Shown piece by piece: positions 1 to 8,432 of a DNA stretch of 64,000 nt. The DNA is from Pedobacter glucosidilyticus DSM 23534 (GTDB taxonomy: Bacteria > Bacteroidota > Bacteroidia > Sphingobacteriales > Sphingobacteriaceae): the NCBI RefSeq assembly GCF_000425145.1, contig NZ_AULF01000014.1, positions 54,453 to 118,452 on the forward strand, read 5' to 3'. Every line of letters begins with the position of its first letter. Positions within the stretch are counted from its first letter, which is position 1. The translations under genes were made by a program, and so were the position numbers. Under the pieces are notes generated by a model that was not told where the DNA came from, did no database searches, and saw nothing but the letters and a program-made list of their open reading frames with translations.

Positions 1-136
1 CTTTAGTATGGGCAACCATAGCATTGCTATTTTGTAATTGCCTGATACTTATAAATGAAGCAACAGAACTGATGATTAAAACCACCAATGATAGGCTAAA
101 CCCAATTTGTAAATTGCGTAAAAATGTCTTTTGCAT
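1..136 (-). CDS. N-terminus of a membrane sensor kinase (partial)
   Basis: This gene runs off the left edge of the window; only about 45 residues are visible. It begins at an ATG two bases after the stop codon of the upstream response-regulator/kinase gene, so the two are almost certainly co-transcribed. The visible part starts with a short basic stretch (MQKTFLRNLQIGF), continues into a hydrophobic membrane segment, and then reads SIRQLQNSNAMVAHTK, which resembles the start of a periplasmic CHASE3-type sensor region. Inference: a sensor histidine kinase working with the next gene. The catalytic part lies outside the window, so the kinase call is not proven here. Confidence 0.6.
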   Translation of the reverse strand, partial: MQKTFLRNLQIGFSLSLVVLIISSVASFISIRQLQNSNAMVAHTK

Positions 137-138
137 AC

Positions 139-1599
139 TTATATAGGAATGGTAAAATAAAAAGAAGAGCCTTCGCCAGGTTTACTGATAACACCAAAAC
201 TTCCTTGGTGTTGTCTAATAATTTCTGAACAAATGTATAATCCAATACCTAAGCCTTGAAATCTTAGGGATGATTCTTCTACTCTGAAAAATTTATCGAA
301 AATATTTTTTTGTTTTTCTGATGGTATGCCAATACCAAAATCAGTTACCGTTAATTTTAATTGATTTTCGTTGATCTCTGTTTCAATGATAACTTGCTTA
401 TTTTCTGGCGAATATTTTAATGCGTTGGTTAAATAGTTGATTAAAACTTGTTCAATCCTAACCTCATCAGCACAAATATGCAGATTTACCGCTTCTCCTT
501 TTCTTACAATATCCACATGTTCATGTGTGTGATGTATAATATCTATTACGCTAGAGATTAAGTTCTCAACATGAAAAGGTCTTTTATTTAATTTTAGCTT
601 CCCACTTTCTATTTTTGATATATCTAATAAATCAGCAATTAAATTATTGAGTTTGGAGAGTTGCAATTGTGCCCTATCCAGATAGGTATTAGCCGTCTCG
701 TTAGGATTATTTTTTAGGCTCCTCTCTAGCAATTGGATATAAGCTTTTATACTGGTTAAAGGTGTTTTTAATTCATGACTGGCAATACTTAAAAACTCGT
801 CTTTCTTCTTTTCAATTTGCTTTTGGTCTTCAATATCAGTAAAAGTACCTACCCATTTAACAATTTTATCTTTTTCTTTTATCGGGATAATCCTCAATAA
901 ATGAAAATGATATACGTCAGAATCAAGCTCTTTTAGACGTACTTCCAGTTCAAGCGGATTCTCTGTAAGCATACAAATTGTCCATTCTTCGTCAATATTT
1001 TTATCTTCTGGATGTGTAACAGGGAATGTTTTTGTAGATACAGAATACCTAAACCATTGCTTATTTACAAATTCTATATTACCTGATGGGTCTGATGTAA
1101 AAGCTACTTGCGGTAAAGATTCTAAAGTAGAATATAATTGCTCTACCCGCTCTTTAAGCTCGGCCTGTACTTTTTTTCTGATCTCAATCTCGGCTCTTAA
1201 AGCTGTTTGTATTTCATTTAGGGCATTAGTTTGTTCATACAAACGGTAAAAGGTTTTTACCTTTAACATTAAAATGTCAGGGTCTACAGGTTTTGTAATA
1301 TAATCTATAGCACCAGAAGCATAGCCTTGTGTAATAAACTTTTTATCAGTGTTAACCGCAGAAAGAAAAATAATCGGAATGTCTTTTGATTTGCTAAAAC
1401 CCGCTAAAGTTTCTGCTACTTCAAAACCATCCATATCAGGCATTTGCACATCTAAGATAATGAGTGCATAATTATTTTTTAATACTTTTTTCAAAGCCTC
1501 TTCGCCTGATAAAGCACTATCTACTTCAAACTTTTTAGACTCTAAAAGCCTTTTTAACGAATATATATTTTCTGGTTTATCGTCAACAATTAAAATCAT
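139..1599 (-). CDS. Response regulator receiver - PAS - histidine kinase fusion
   Basis: This is a 486-residue cytoplasmic signalling protein with an unusual order: an N-terminal receiver domain (acidic pair D6-D7, phospho-acceptor D50 in LIILDVQMPD, conserved K103), a coiled linker (about 120-155), a PAS domain (about 155-258), then a HisKA dimerisation domain with phospho-accepting H275 in the SHELKTPLTSIK box, and a HATPase_c domain with a GIGIP G1 box and GLGIGLYI G2 box. No membrane segment is visible, so it probably receives phosphate from another kinase or senses a cytoplasmic signal through PAS. The next gene starts 2 bp downstream and is probably its partner. The output target is unknown. 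A perfect 7-bp inverted repeat lies just upstream of the start. Confidence 0.92.
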   Translation of the reverse strand: MILIVDDKPENIYSLKRLLESKKFEVDSALSGEEALKKVLKNNYALIILDVQMPDMDGFEVAETLAGFSKSKDIPIIFLSAVNTDKKFITQGYASGAIDYITKPVDPDILMLKVKTFYRLYEQTNALNEIQTALRAEIEIRKKVQAELKERVEQLYSTLESLPQVAFTSDPSGNIEFVNKQWFRYSVSTKTFPVTHPEDKNIDEEWTICMLTENPLELEVRLKELDSDVYHFHLLRIIPIKEKDKIVKWVGTFTDIEDQKQIEKKKDEFLSIASHELKTPLTSIKAYIQLLERSLKNNPNETANTYLDRAQLQLSKLNNLIADLLDISKIESGKLKLNKRPFHVENLISSVIDIIHHTHEHVDIVRKGEAVNLHICADEVRIEQVLINYLTNALKYSPENKQVIIETEINENQLKLTVTDFGIGIPSEKQKNIFDKFFRVEESSLRFQGLGIGLYICSEIIRQHQGSFGVISKPGEGSSFYFTIPI

Positions 1600-1609
1600 A
1601 TTGCTGTGA

Positions 1610-1626
1610 TTGGTATTTTATACCAA
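1610..1626. promoter_or_regulatory. Inverted repeat upstream of the receiver-kinase gene
   Basis: TTGGTAT-TTT-ATACCAA is a perfect 7-bp inverted repeat with a 3-base spacer, 10 bp upstream of the kinase start codon. It could be a regulator site or a small hairpin in the 5' leader. Function is inferred from position only. Confidence 0.35.
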
Positions 1627-1738
1627 GGCTTTTTTACTATTTATAAATGAAAACTTGTTGTGATTTCTTTTAGTGAAACTTTTTAAAATCAGTTTTCGAT
1701 AGCAAAAACTAATCCAAAAGGAAAATCATAGAAAAATA

Positions 1739-1758
1739 TTATTATGCTTGCATAATAA
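1739..1758. promoter_or_regulatory. Probable MarR operator
   Basis: TTATTATGC-TT-GCATAATAA is a perfect inverted repeat of two 9-bp arms with a 2-bp spacer. MarR-family dimers typically bind AT-rich palindromes of this size. The centre also holds TATGCTTG, which fits the Bacteroidota -7 box TAnnTTTG with one mismatch, so bound repressor would cover the promoter. It lies 43 bp before the marR start codon. The sequence is seen directly; the operator role is inferred. Confidence 0.6.
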
Positions 1759-1801
1759 ATGTTCACTTGTTATATTTGATACTCAATCACCTAAACATTT
1801 T

Positions 1802-2236
1802 ATGAAACCACAAGAGACTATAGACTATCACCTTAAAGTAACCTGGCAGGCAATTGCAAACAAATATAATCAAATTGCAGCAGGGTTTGGTATTACGCAA
1901 TCTGTTGGCTACTTGCTTATTAATATTCATGAGCATGAAGGTACCACAGTATCAGAGGTGGCATCTTTATTGGGGTTAAAGTCTACCAGTTTAAGCCGTA
2001 CCTTAAGTAATCTAGAAAAAGATGGACTCATCATCAGGCAAATTCATCAAGATGATAAACGCTCTGTAAAAGTGTATTTAACCGAGAAAGGAAAAGAAAA
2101 AAGACATTTAGCGAGGGTAGTAGTAAGGAAGTTTAATGATTATTTAGATAGTCATTTATCAGAAAAGGAAAGAGATATTTTAATCAATTCCTTAGTTAAG
2201 ATTAATACCTTAACCATGGAGTATGATGCTGATTAA
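1802..2236 (+). CDS. MarR-family transcriptional regulator
   Basis: This 144-residue winged-helix DNA-binding protein likely controls the beta-oxidation genes that follow. The recognition-helix region reads VSEVASLLGLKSTSLSRTLSNLEKDGL in character, followed by the wing with DDKRSVKVYLTEKGK, both typical of the MarR family. An open frame extends upstream to a TTG at 1748, but the ATG at 1802 gives the usual family length and follows the palindrome at 1739-1758, so it is chosen as the start. fadN starts 55 bp downstream on the same strand. In related systems the ligand is often an acyl-CoA or aromatic compound; here that is only inferred from the neighbours. Confidence 0.88.
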   Translation: MKPQETIDYHLKVTWQAIANKYNQIAAGFGITQSVGYLLINIHEHEGTTVSEVASLLGLKSTSLSRTLSNLEKDGLIIRQIHQDDKRSVKVYLTEKGKEKRHLARVVVRKFNDYLDSHLSEKERDILINSLVKINTLTMEYDAD

Positions 2237-2291
2237 TTAAGTTTAATTTTAAAATGAGGCATTATCATATAAACATAAAGAGTATAAACAG

Positions 2292-4697
2292 ATGAAAAGA
2301 ATTATCAGAAAAGTTGCTGTTTTAGGATCAGGGATAATGGGCTCGCGTATAGCTTGCCATTTTGCCAACATAGGTGTAGAAGTGCTTTTACTTGATATTG
2401 TTCCTAAAGAATTATCAGCCGATGAGCAAGCTAAAGGTTTAACTTTAGAACATCCTAAAGTACGTAATCGTATTGTTGATACTGCTTTGCAAAATACCTT
2501 AAAAAGTAATCCTTCGCCGGTTTATAACAAAACGGTTATCAATAAAATAAAAACCGGAAACTTTACAGATCACATGAAGGATATTGCTTCCTGCGATTGG
2601 ACGATAGAAGTAGTGGTTGAAAATCTTGAAATCAAAAAGAAAGTTTATGACCAAGTAGAGCAATACCGTAAACCAGGTACTTTAATTACCTCTAATACTT
2701 CTGGTATCCCAATCCACATGATGGCAGAAGGAAGAAGTGATGATTTTAAAAAGCATTTTTGTGGTACGCACTTTTTTAATCCGCCGCGTTACCTCAAATT
2801 ACTCGAAATTATACCTACACCTGATACCGATAAAGCAATAGTTGATTTCTTGATGCACTATGGAGATTTATATCTAGGTAAAACAACCGTTTTATGTAAA
2901 GATACTCCGGCATTTATAGCCAATAGAGTTGGTGTTTACTCTATTATGGCATTGTTGCATTTGGTAGAAAAAATGGATTTAACGGTTGAAGAGGTAGATA
3001 AATTTACCGGACCTGCTTTGGGCAGGCCTAAGTCTGCAACCTTCCGTACAACAGATGTTGTAGGTTTAGACACCATGATTAATGTGGCTAATGGTTTATA
3101 TCAAAATGCTCCTGATGATGAAGCCCGAGAGAAATTTGTACTTCCAGAATACGTAAAGCACATGCAAGCCAATAATTGGCTAGGCGATAAAACAAAGCAA
3201 GGCTTTTATAAAAAGACAAAAGATGCTGAAGGAAAATCAGAAATATTGGCGCTTGATTTAAAAACCCTTACTTATAGAAAGCAAGAGAAAGTAAAATCTG
3301 CAACCCTAGAAGCTACAAAATCTATAGAGAATTTAGCAGAACGCATGAAGGTTTTTGCTAAAGGGAAAGACAAAGCTGGCGAGTTCTTTAGAGTATCTTT
3401 TGCAGGTTTATTCGAGTATGTTTCTAACCGTATTCCAGAAATTTCAGACGAGCTTTTCCGTATTGATGATGCTATGAGGGCAGGTTTTGGTTGGGAACTT
3501 GGTCCGTATGAAGTTTGGGATGCCGTTGGCGTTGCCGAGGGAATAGCTATTATGCAACAGCATGGTCACCAACCAGCAGCATGGGTAAAAGAGATGCTTG
3601 ATGCCGGAAATACTTCCTTTTATAAAGTAGAAAATGGTATTAAGAAGTATTACGATATCCCCTCTAAATCTTATCAGATTATCCCAGGCAGAGAAGCTTT
3701 CATCATATTGGATAATATACGTAGCACCAAAACGGTTTGGAAAAATGCTGGAACAACACTTACTGATTTAGGCGATGGTATTTTAAATCTAGAATTCCAC
3801 ACCAAAATGAACACTATTGGTGGCGAGGTACTTACTGGCATTAACAAAGCTATTGATATTGCCGAGAAAGATTTTAGAGGTTTAGTTATAGGTAATGATG
3901 GCGCTAATTTCTCGGCCGGAGCCAATGTAGGGATGATTTTTATGATGGCTGTAGAGCAGGAGTGGGATGAGGTAAATATGGCTGTTAAGTTATTCCAGAA
4001 TACATCCATGCGTATCCGTTACTCTTCTATCCCGGTGATTTTAGCACCTCACAATTTAACGCTTGGTGGTGGCTGCGAGTTTTGTTTACATGCAGACCAT
4101 GTACAGCTAAGTGCAGAAACCTATATGGGCTTGGTAGAGTTTGGTGTTGGTTTAATACCTGGCGGTGGCGGAAGTAAAGAGTTTGCCCTCAGAGCATCGG
4201 ATGAATTTACCGATGGACAAATAGAGCAAAACGTCTTGAAAGAGAGATTTTTAACCATTGGTATGGCAAAAGTATCAACCTCTGGCCTTGAAGCTTATGA
4301 TTTAGGCTATCTGCAAAAAGATAAATTCTCTATCAGCATGAATAAAAACAGATTGATTGCTGATGCTAAAGAAAAAGCGCTTGAGTTAGCCAATAATGGT
4401 TATACCCAACCCGTAAGAAGAACAGATATTAAAGTTTTAGGAAAAAGTGGTCTTGGGATGGTTTATGCCGGTGCCAATACCATGAAATCTGGAAATTACA
4501 TTTCAGAACATGATCAGAAAATCTCCCAAAAATTGGGTTATGTGATGTGTGGCGGAGATTTATCAGCACCAACATTGGTAAGCGAGCAATACCTGTTAGA
4601 CTTAGAACGCGAAGCTTTTTTATCTCTTTGCGGAGAGAAGAAAACACTCGAACGCATTCAAAGCATCATCACAAAAGGTAAGCCTTTAAGAAATTAG
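2292..4697 (+). CDS. fadN: 3-hydroxyacyl-CoA dehydrogenase / enoyl-CoA hydratase (FadN-type)
   Basis: An 801-residue bifunctional beta-oxidation enzyme that hydrates trans-2-enoyl-CoA and oxidises the resulting 3-hydroxyacyl-CoA with NAD+. The dehydrogenase comes first: NAD-binding GSGIMG at residues 12-17, and the catalytic histidine H160 in the HFFNP motif. The crotonase-like hydratase half lies at about 480-710, with oxyanion-hole elements FSAGANV and TLGGGCEF. Dehydrogenase-first order and length match the FadN family of Bacillus rather than FadB/FadJ of Escherichia coli, where the hydratase is N-terminal. It is followed by fadA and fadE in the same order as the Bacillus fadNAE operon. 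The substrate chain length cannot be read from sequence. Confidence 0.93.
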   Translation: MKRIIRKVAVLGSGIMGSRIACHFANIGVEVLLLDIVPKELSADEQAKGLTLEHPKVRNRIVDTALQNTLKSNPSPVYNKTVINKIKTGNFTDHMKDIASCDWTIEVVVENLEIKKKVYDQVEQYRKPGTLITSNTSGIPIHMMAEGRSDDFKKHFCGTHFFNPPRYLKLLEIIPTPDTDKAIVDFLMHYGDLYLGKTTVLCKDTPAFIANRVGVYSIMALLHLVEKMDLTVEEVDKFTGPALGRPKSATFRTTDVVGLDTMINVANGLYQNAPDDEAREKFVLPEYVKHMQANNWLGDKTKQGFYKKTKDAEGKSEILALDLKTLTYRKQEKVKSATLEATKSIENLAERMKVFAKGKDKAGEFFRVSFAGLFEYVSNRIPEISDELFRIDDAMRAGFGWELGPYEVWDAVGVAEGIAIMQQHGHQPAAWVKEMLDAGNTSFYKVENGIKKYYDIPSKSYQIIPGREAFIILDNIRSTKTVWKNAGTTLTDLGDGILNLEFHTKMNTIGGEVLTGINKAIDIAEKDFRGLVIGNDGANFSAGANVGMIFMMAVEQEWDEVNMAVKLFQNTSMRIRYSSIPVILAPHNLTLGGGCEFCLHADHVQLSAETYMGLVEFGVGLIPGGGGSKEFALRASDEFTDGQIEQNVLKERFLTIGMAKVSTSGLEAYDLGYLQKDKFSISMNKNRLIADAKEKALELANNGYTQPVRRTDIKVLGKSGLGMVYAGANTMKSGNYISEHDQKISQKLGYVMCGGDLSAPTLVSEQYLLDLEREAFLSLCGEKKTLERIQSIITKGKPLRN

Positions 4698-4700
4698 GGT

Positions 4701-4754
4701 AAAGAAAAAGGAACAAGGAACAAAGAAAAAGGAACAAGGAACAAAGAAAAAGGA
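4701..4754. repeat. Purine-rich 21-bp tandem array, fadN-fadA gap
   Basis: Two exact 21-bp copies of AAAGAAAAAGGAACAAGGAAC (4701-4721, 4722-4742) and a 12-base partial third copy follow fadN directly. The pyrimidine-rich tract at 4781-4803 (TCTTTATTCCTTGCTCCTCA and on) is close to its reverse complement, so transcript from this gap could fold into a hairpin. The same pair of elements brackets the four-helix-bundle gene further along. Confidence 0.85.
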
Positions 4755-4820
4755 TTTTAAAACGGATGATAGGTAAGGTGTCTTTATTCCTTGCTCCTCA
4801 TCCTAAATAAAAAGATAAAT

Positions 4821-5996
4821 ATGGAAGCATACATCATAGCAGGATACAGAACAGCAGTAGGAAAAGCTCCAAGAGGGGTGTTTCGATTTACTCGAGCAGA
4901 TGATTTAGCTGCCGAGGTGATACAGCATTTAGTAGCCTCTGTACCGGGTTTAGACGTAGAAAGAATAGACGATGTGATTGTAGGTAATGCAACTCCGGAA
5001 GCAGAACAAGGACTTAACATCGGAAGAATGGTATCCCTAATGGGTTTAAAAACTGATAAGGTGCCGGGTGTTACCGTTAATAGATATTGTGCATCGGGTT
5101 TAGATACCATTGCTACAGCAGTAGCAAAAATAAGAGCAGGAATGGCGCATTGCATTGTTGCTGGCGGAGTAGAAGTGATGTCGGGTATGCCTTTTGGTGG
5201 ATGGAAAATAGTTCCAAATGCTAAAGTGGCTATGGAAAATCCTGATTGGTATTGGGGCATGGGCTTAACCGCAGAAGCAGTTGCTAAAGAATTTGAAGTT
5301 AGCAGAGAAGATCAAGATAAATTTGCTTTTGAATCGCATCAGAAAGCTGTAGCAGCTTTAGAAAATGGGCATTTAAAAGACGGTATTGTGCCTATTAAAG
5401 TGTCAGAAACTTATCTAGACGAGCAAATGAAAAAGAAAACTCGAGAATATGTGGTTGATACAGATGAAGGCCCAAGAAAGGATACAAATCTAAAAGCTTT
5501 AGCTAAGCTGAAACCAGTTTTTGCAGCCGGAGGCTCTATTACTGCTGGTAATTCTTCACAAACATCAGACGGAGCAGCTTTTGTTTTAGTAGTTTCTGAA
5601 GAGATGCTAAAAGAGTTAAATGTTAAACCTATTGCCAGATTGGTAAGCTATTCTGTTGCAGGTGTACCACCAAGAATTATGGGTATTGGCCCTATAGAAG
5701 CTATTCCGAAAGCCTTAAAACAAGCCAATTTAAAACAAGATGATATTGATTTAATTGAGCTGAACGAAGCTTTTGCATCGCAATCTTTAGCTATCATCAG
5801 AAAATTAAATCTAGATACTAGCAAATTAAATGTAAACGGGGGCGCTATAGCACTAGGGCATCCACTAGGTTGTACAGGAGCAAAATTATCTGTACAAATT
5901 TTTAATGAGTTAAAAAGGAGAAATCAAAAATACGGTATGGTAACCATGTGTGTAGGTACCGGGCAAGGTGCAGCTGGGATTTTTGAGGTTTATTAG
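4821..5996 (+). CDS. fadA: Acetyl-CoA C-acyltransferase (thiolase, FadA)
   Basis: A 391-residue thiolase that cleaves 3-ketoacyl-CoA with CoA to release acetyl-CoA, the last step of the beta-oxidation cycle. The nucleophile is C90 in NRYCASG; the C-terminal half has the GGAIALGHPLGCTGAK histidine motif and the second catalytic cysteine in TMCVGTGQGAAG. The frame is open upstream to a TTG at 4791, but that extension lies in the pyrimidine-rich repeat tract; the ATG at 4821 starts exactly at the conserved MEAYIIAGYRT N-terminus. It sits 123 bp after fadN. Biosynthetic thiolases share the motifs, but the operon strongly favours the degradative role. Confidence 0.94.
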   Translation: MEAYIIAGYRTAVGKAPRGVFRFTRADDLAAEVIQHLVASVPGLDVERIDDVIVGNATPEAEQGLNIGRMVSLMGLKTDKVPGVTVNRYCASGLDTIATAVAKIRAGMAHCIVAGGVEVMSGMPFGGWKIVPNAKVAMENPDWYWGMGLTAEAVAKEFEVSREDQDKFAFESHQKAVAALENGHLKDGIVPIKVSETYLDEQMKKKTREYVVDTDEGPRKDTNLKALAKLKPVFAAGGSITAGNSSQTSDGAAFVLVVSEEMLKELNVKPIARLVSYSVAGVPPRIMGIGPIEAIPKALKQANLKQDDIDLIELNEAFASQSLAIIRKLNLDTSKLNVNGGAIALGHPLGCTGAKLSVQIFNELKRRNQKYGMVTMCVGTGQGAAGIFEVY

Positions 5997-5999
5997 AAA

Positions 6000-6139
6000 A
6001 AAGAACAAGGAGCAAAGAACAAGGAGCAAAGAACAAGGAGCAAAGAACAAGGAAAAAAGAACAAGGAAAAAAGAACAAGGAAAAAAGAACAAGGAGCAAA
6101 GAACAAGGAACAAAGAGTAAGGAACAAAAGAATAAGGAT
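6000..6139. repeat. Ten-copy 14-bp purine-rich tandem array
   Basis: Starting 4 bp after the fadA stop codon, ten 14-bp units run head to tail up to 5 bp before the next start codon. The consensus is AAAGAACAAGGAGC, varying mainly in the last three positions (AGC, AAA, AAC). Almost every unit contains AAGGA, and four contain the Shine-Dalgarno-like AAGGAG. Copies become less exact toward the 3' end. The strand is almost pure purine. A related pyrimidine-rich tract lies at 6557-6580 in reverse orientation. Confidence 0.95.
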
Positions 6140-6144
6140 AAAAG

Positions 6145-6495
6145 ATGATGCACAATTTTCGACAGTTAAATATATGGAAGGATGCAATAACGATTGTTAA
6201 AGATGTATATATACTTACTGCTAAGTTCCCTGTTGATGAAAGATTTGGATTAATAAGTCAGATAGACAGATGTTCAATCTCAGTTCCTTCAAATATTGCA
6301 GAAGGTTCTGCAAGGGGAACCAATAAGGATTTCGCTCACTTTCTAAAAATGAGTTTAGGCTCACTTTATGAGTTAGAAACCCAACTACTTTTAGCTGCTG
6401 ACTTAAATATGATTTCAGAATCAGATGAAATTTTTGAAAAAATAATCATCCTGCAAAAGATGATCGTAAATTTTATTAAAACATTGAAAGAATAA
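6145..6495 (+). CDS. Four-helix-bundle protein (23S rRNA intervening-sequence protein family)
   Basis: A 116-residue, mostly helical protein. The stretch from about residue 36 (LISQIDRCSISVPSNIAEG) followed by SARGTNKDFAHFL and SLGSLYELETQL is the signature of the four-helix-bundle/S23 family, related in fold to the Avd accessory proteins of diversity-generating retroelements. No reverse transcriptase, variable repeat or rRNA is present, so this is an orphan member with unknown role. A second ATG sits one codon later (6148). The gene is wedged between fadA and fadE, bounded by the 14-bp array on the left and related repeats on the right, which suggests insertion of a small element into the operon. 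The function is not known. Confidence 0.88.
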   Translation: MMHNFRQLNIWKDAITIVKDVYILTAKFPVDERFGLISQIDRCSISVPSNIAEGSARGTNKDFAHFLKMSLGSLYELETQLLLAADLNMISESDEIFEKIIILQKMIVNFIKTLKE

Positions 6496-6556
6496 AGAAC
6501 AAAGAAAAAGGAGTAAAGGATGTAATACAATTTAGTATTTGAAACTATTTAAGGCT

Positions 6557-6580
6557 TCTTTATTCCTTGTTCCTTATTCC
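6557..6580. repeat. Pyrimidine-rich inverted counterpart of the AAGGAAC arrays
   Basis: This tract (TCTTTATTCCTTGTTCCTTA followed by TTCC) is nearly the same as the one before fadA at 4781-4803, and its reverse complement (GGAATAAGGAACAAGGAATA and on) matches the array unit. Both tracts sit about 20 bp before a fad start codon. They may be the right-hand end of an element or an RNA-hairpin arm. Confidence 0.7.
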
Positions 6581-6599
6581 GTCATCAAATAAAAAAGAT

Positions 6600-8390
6600 A
6601 TGGCAACAATAGAAAAAAAATCAATCAAAGGAGGTGAGTTCATAATCACCGAAACAGATTTTCAGGATGTTTTTATTCCAGAAGAGTTTGATGAAGAACA
6701 ATTAATGATTAAGAAAACCTGCGAAGACTTCTTACAAGCAGAAGTATTCCCAAATTTGGATAGGATTGATAAGTTGGAAGAAGGTCTTATGCCATCTTTA
6801 ATGGATAAGGCAGGAGAACTGGGTTTACTAGCTGTTTCAATTCCGGAAGAATATGGCGGTTTTGGTAAAAACTTCAATACTTCTATGTTGGTAGCTGATG
6901 CTGTAGGTGCTGGTCACTCATTCGCGGTAGCTTTATCAGCACATACCGGAATTGGTACTTTACCTATTCTTTATTATGGTAACGAGGAGCAAAAAGCTAA
7001 ATACATTCCTAAACTTGCTTCTGGCGAGTGGAAAGCGGCTTATTGTTTAACAGAGCCAAACTCTGGTTCTGATGCTAATAGCGGAAGAACAAAGGCTAAA
7101 TTAAATGCAGAGGGTACACATTACATCATTAACGGACAAAAAATGTGGATTACCAATGGTGGTTTTGCCGATGTTTTCATTGTTTTTGCTAAAATAGATG
7201 ATGATAAAAATTTAACAGCTTTCATCGTAGAGAAAGATTTTGGTGGCGTAACCATGAACCCGGAAGAGCATAAAATGGGTATTAAAGGTTCTTCTACCCG
7301 TCAGGTTTTCTTTAACGATTGCCCTGTTCCGGTAGAAAATATGCTTTCAGAGCGTGAAAACGGCTTTAAAATAGCGGTTAACATTCTTAACATTGGTCGT
7401 ATTAAATTAGGGGCTGCGGCTATTGGCTCATCCCGTAAGGTGATAGATTATGCTGTTAATTATGCAAATGAGCGAGTTCAATTTGGGCTTCCAATTTCGA
7501 AATTTGGAGCTATCAGATATAAATTAGCAGAAATGGCCACCCGCAACTTTGCGGTTGAAAGCGCTGCTTACAGGGCCGGACAAAATATTGATGATGCTTA
7601 TGATAGATTAGTTGCCGGTGGTATGGATTCTGGTAAGGCTAAACTTAAATCTACCGAGGAATTTGCTGTAGAATGCGCCATCTTAAAAGTTTGGGGTTCA
7701 GAAATGTTAGATTATATTGTTGATGAAGGCGTACAAGTTTACGGCGGCATGGGCTTCTCTGCAGATGCTCCTATGGATAGAGCTTACCGCGATAGCCGTA
7801 TCAACCGTATCTTTGAAGGCACCAATGAGATTAACCGTTTGCTTCTTGTAGATATGCTCTTGAAAAGAGCTATGAAAGGCGAACTAGATTTGATGACACC
7901 AGCACAAGCGGTAGCGGGCGAGTTAATGTCTATTCCTGATTTCTCTGAGGAGGATGATACTTTATTTGCAGCAGAAAAGAAAGCGCTTAAAAATATCAAA
8001 AAAGCAGGTTTAATGATAGCCGGTGCTGCTGTACAAAAACTGATGATGACTTTAGCCAAAGAGCAAGAAATCTTGATGAATATCGCCGATATTATTGGTG
8101 AAGCTTACATTGCTGAGTCGACTATTTTAAGAGTAGAGAAATTAGTAGCCATGCGTGGCGAGGAGGCCGCCGCCGGACAAATTGATATGATGCGTATTTA
8201 TATGCAACAAGCTGTTGATAAAGTTTATTTAGCAGGTAAAGAAGCATTAAATTCTTTTGCCGAAGGCGATGAATTAAACATGATGTTGATGGGCTTAAGA
8301 AGGTTTACCAAAGTTGCACCTTTTAATATCAAGGATGCAAGACAAAGAGTAGCAAAACAATTGATAGAAGCTAATAAATACTGCTACTAG
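6600..8390 (+). CDS. fadE: Acyl-CoA dehydrogenase (FadE-type)
   Basis: A 596-residue FAD-dependent enzyme for the first beta-oxidation step, converting acyl-CoA to trans-2-enoyl-CoA. It has the N-terminal helical domain (about 25-145), the middle beta domain with YCLTEPNSGSDA and MWITNGGFAD, and the C-terminal domain with RIFEGTNEINR holding the catalytic-base glutamate, then an extra roughly 170-residue helical tail as in very-long-chain and Bacillus FadE-type enzymes. The frame is open back to 6567, but that extension comes from repeat DNA; ATG 6600 is chosen. The gene closes the operon and a strong terminator follows. The electron acceptor (probably ETF) is not encoded here. Confidence 0.93.
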   Translation: MATIEKKSIKGGEFIITETDFQDVFIPEEFDEEQLMIKKTCEDFLQAEVFPNLDRIDKLEEGLMPSLMDKAGELGLLAVSIPEEYGGFGKNFNTSMLVADAVGAGHSFAVALSAHTGIGTLPILYYGNEEQKAKYIPKLASGEWKAAYCLTEPNSGSDANSGRTKAKLNAEGTHYIINGQKMWITNGGFADVFIVFAKIDDDKNLTAFIVEKDFGGVTMNPEEHKMGIKGSSTRQVFFNDCPVPVENMLSERENGFKIAVNILNIGRIKLGAAAIGSSRKVIDYAVNYANERVQFGLPISKFGAIRYKLAEMATRNFAVESAAYRAGQNIDDAYDRLVAGGMDSGKAKLKSTEEFAVECAILKVWGSEMLDYIVDEGVQVYGGMGFSADAPMDRAYRDSRINRIFEGTNEINRLLLVDMLLKRAMKGELDLMTPAQAVAGELMSIPDFSEEDDTLFAAEKKALKNIKKAGLMIAGAAVQKLMMTLAKEQEILMNIADIIGEAYIAESTILRVEKLVAMRGEEAAAGQIDMMRIYMQQAVDKVYLAGKEALNSFAEGDELNMMLMGLRRFTKVAPFNIKDARQRVAKQLIEANKYCY

Positions 8391-8432
8391 AAGAAAAAAG
8401 TATAAAAACTAACTAACTAAATTTTATACTAT

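Noticed and set aside
3674..4009. Reverse-strand frame inside fadN
   Set aside because: It is a shadow of a well-supported coding region with no motif of its own.
5902..6187. Reverse-strand frames rich in L, F, C and P over the 14-bp array
   Set aside because: They are translations of the purine tandem repeat on the other strand; they have no start signal or domain and exist in three frames at once.
6145..6495. Possible diversity-generating retroelement
   Set aside because: The bundle protein is Avd-like in fold, but no reverse transcriptase, template repeat or variable repeat is visible.
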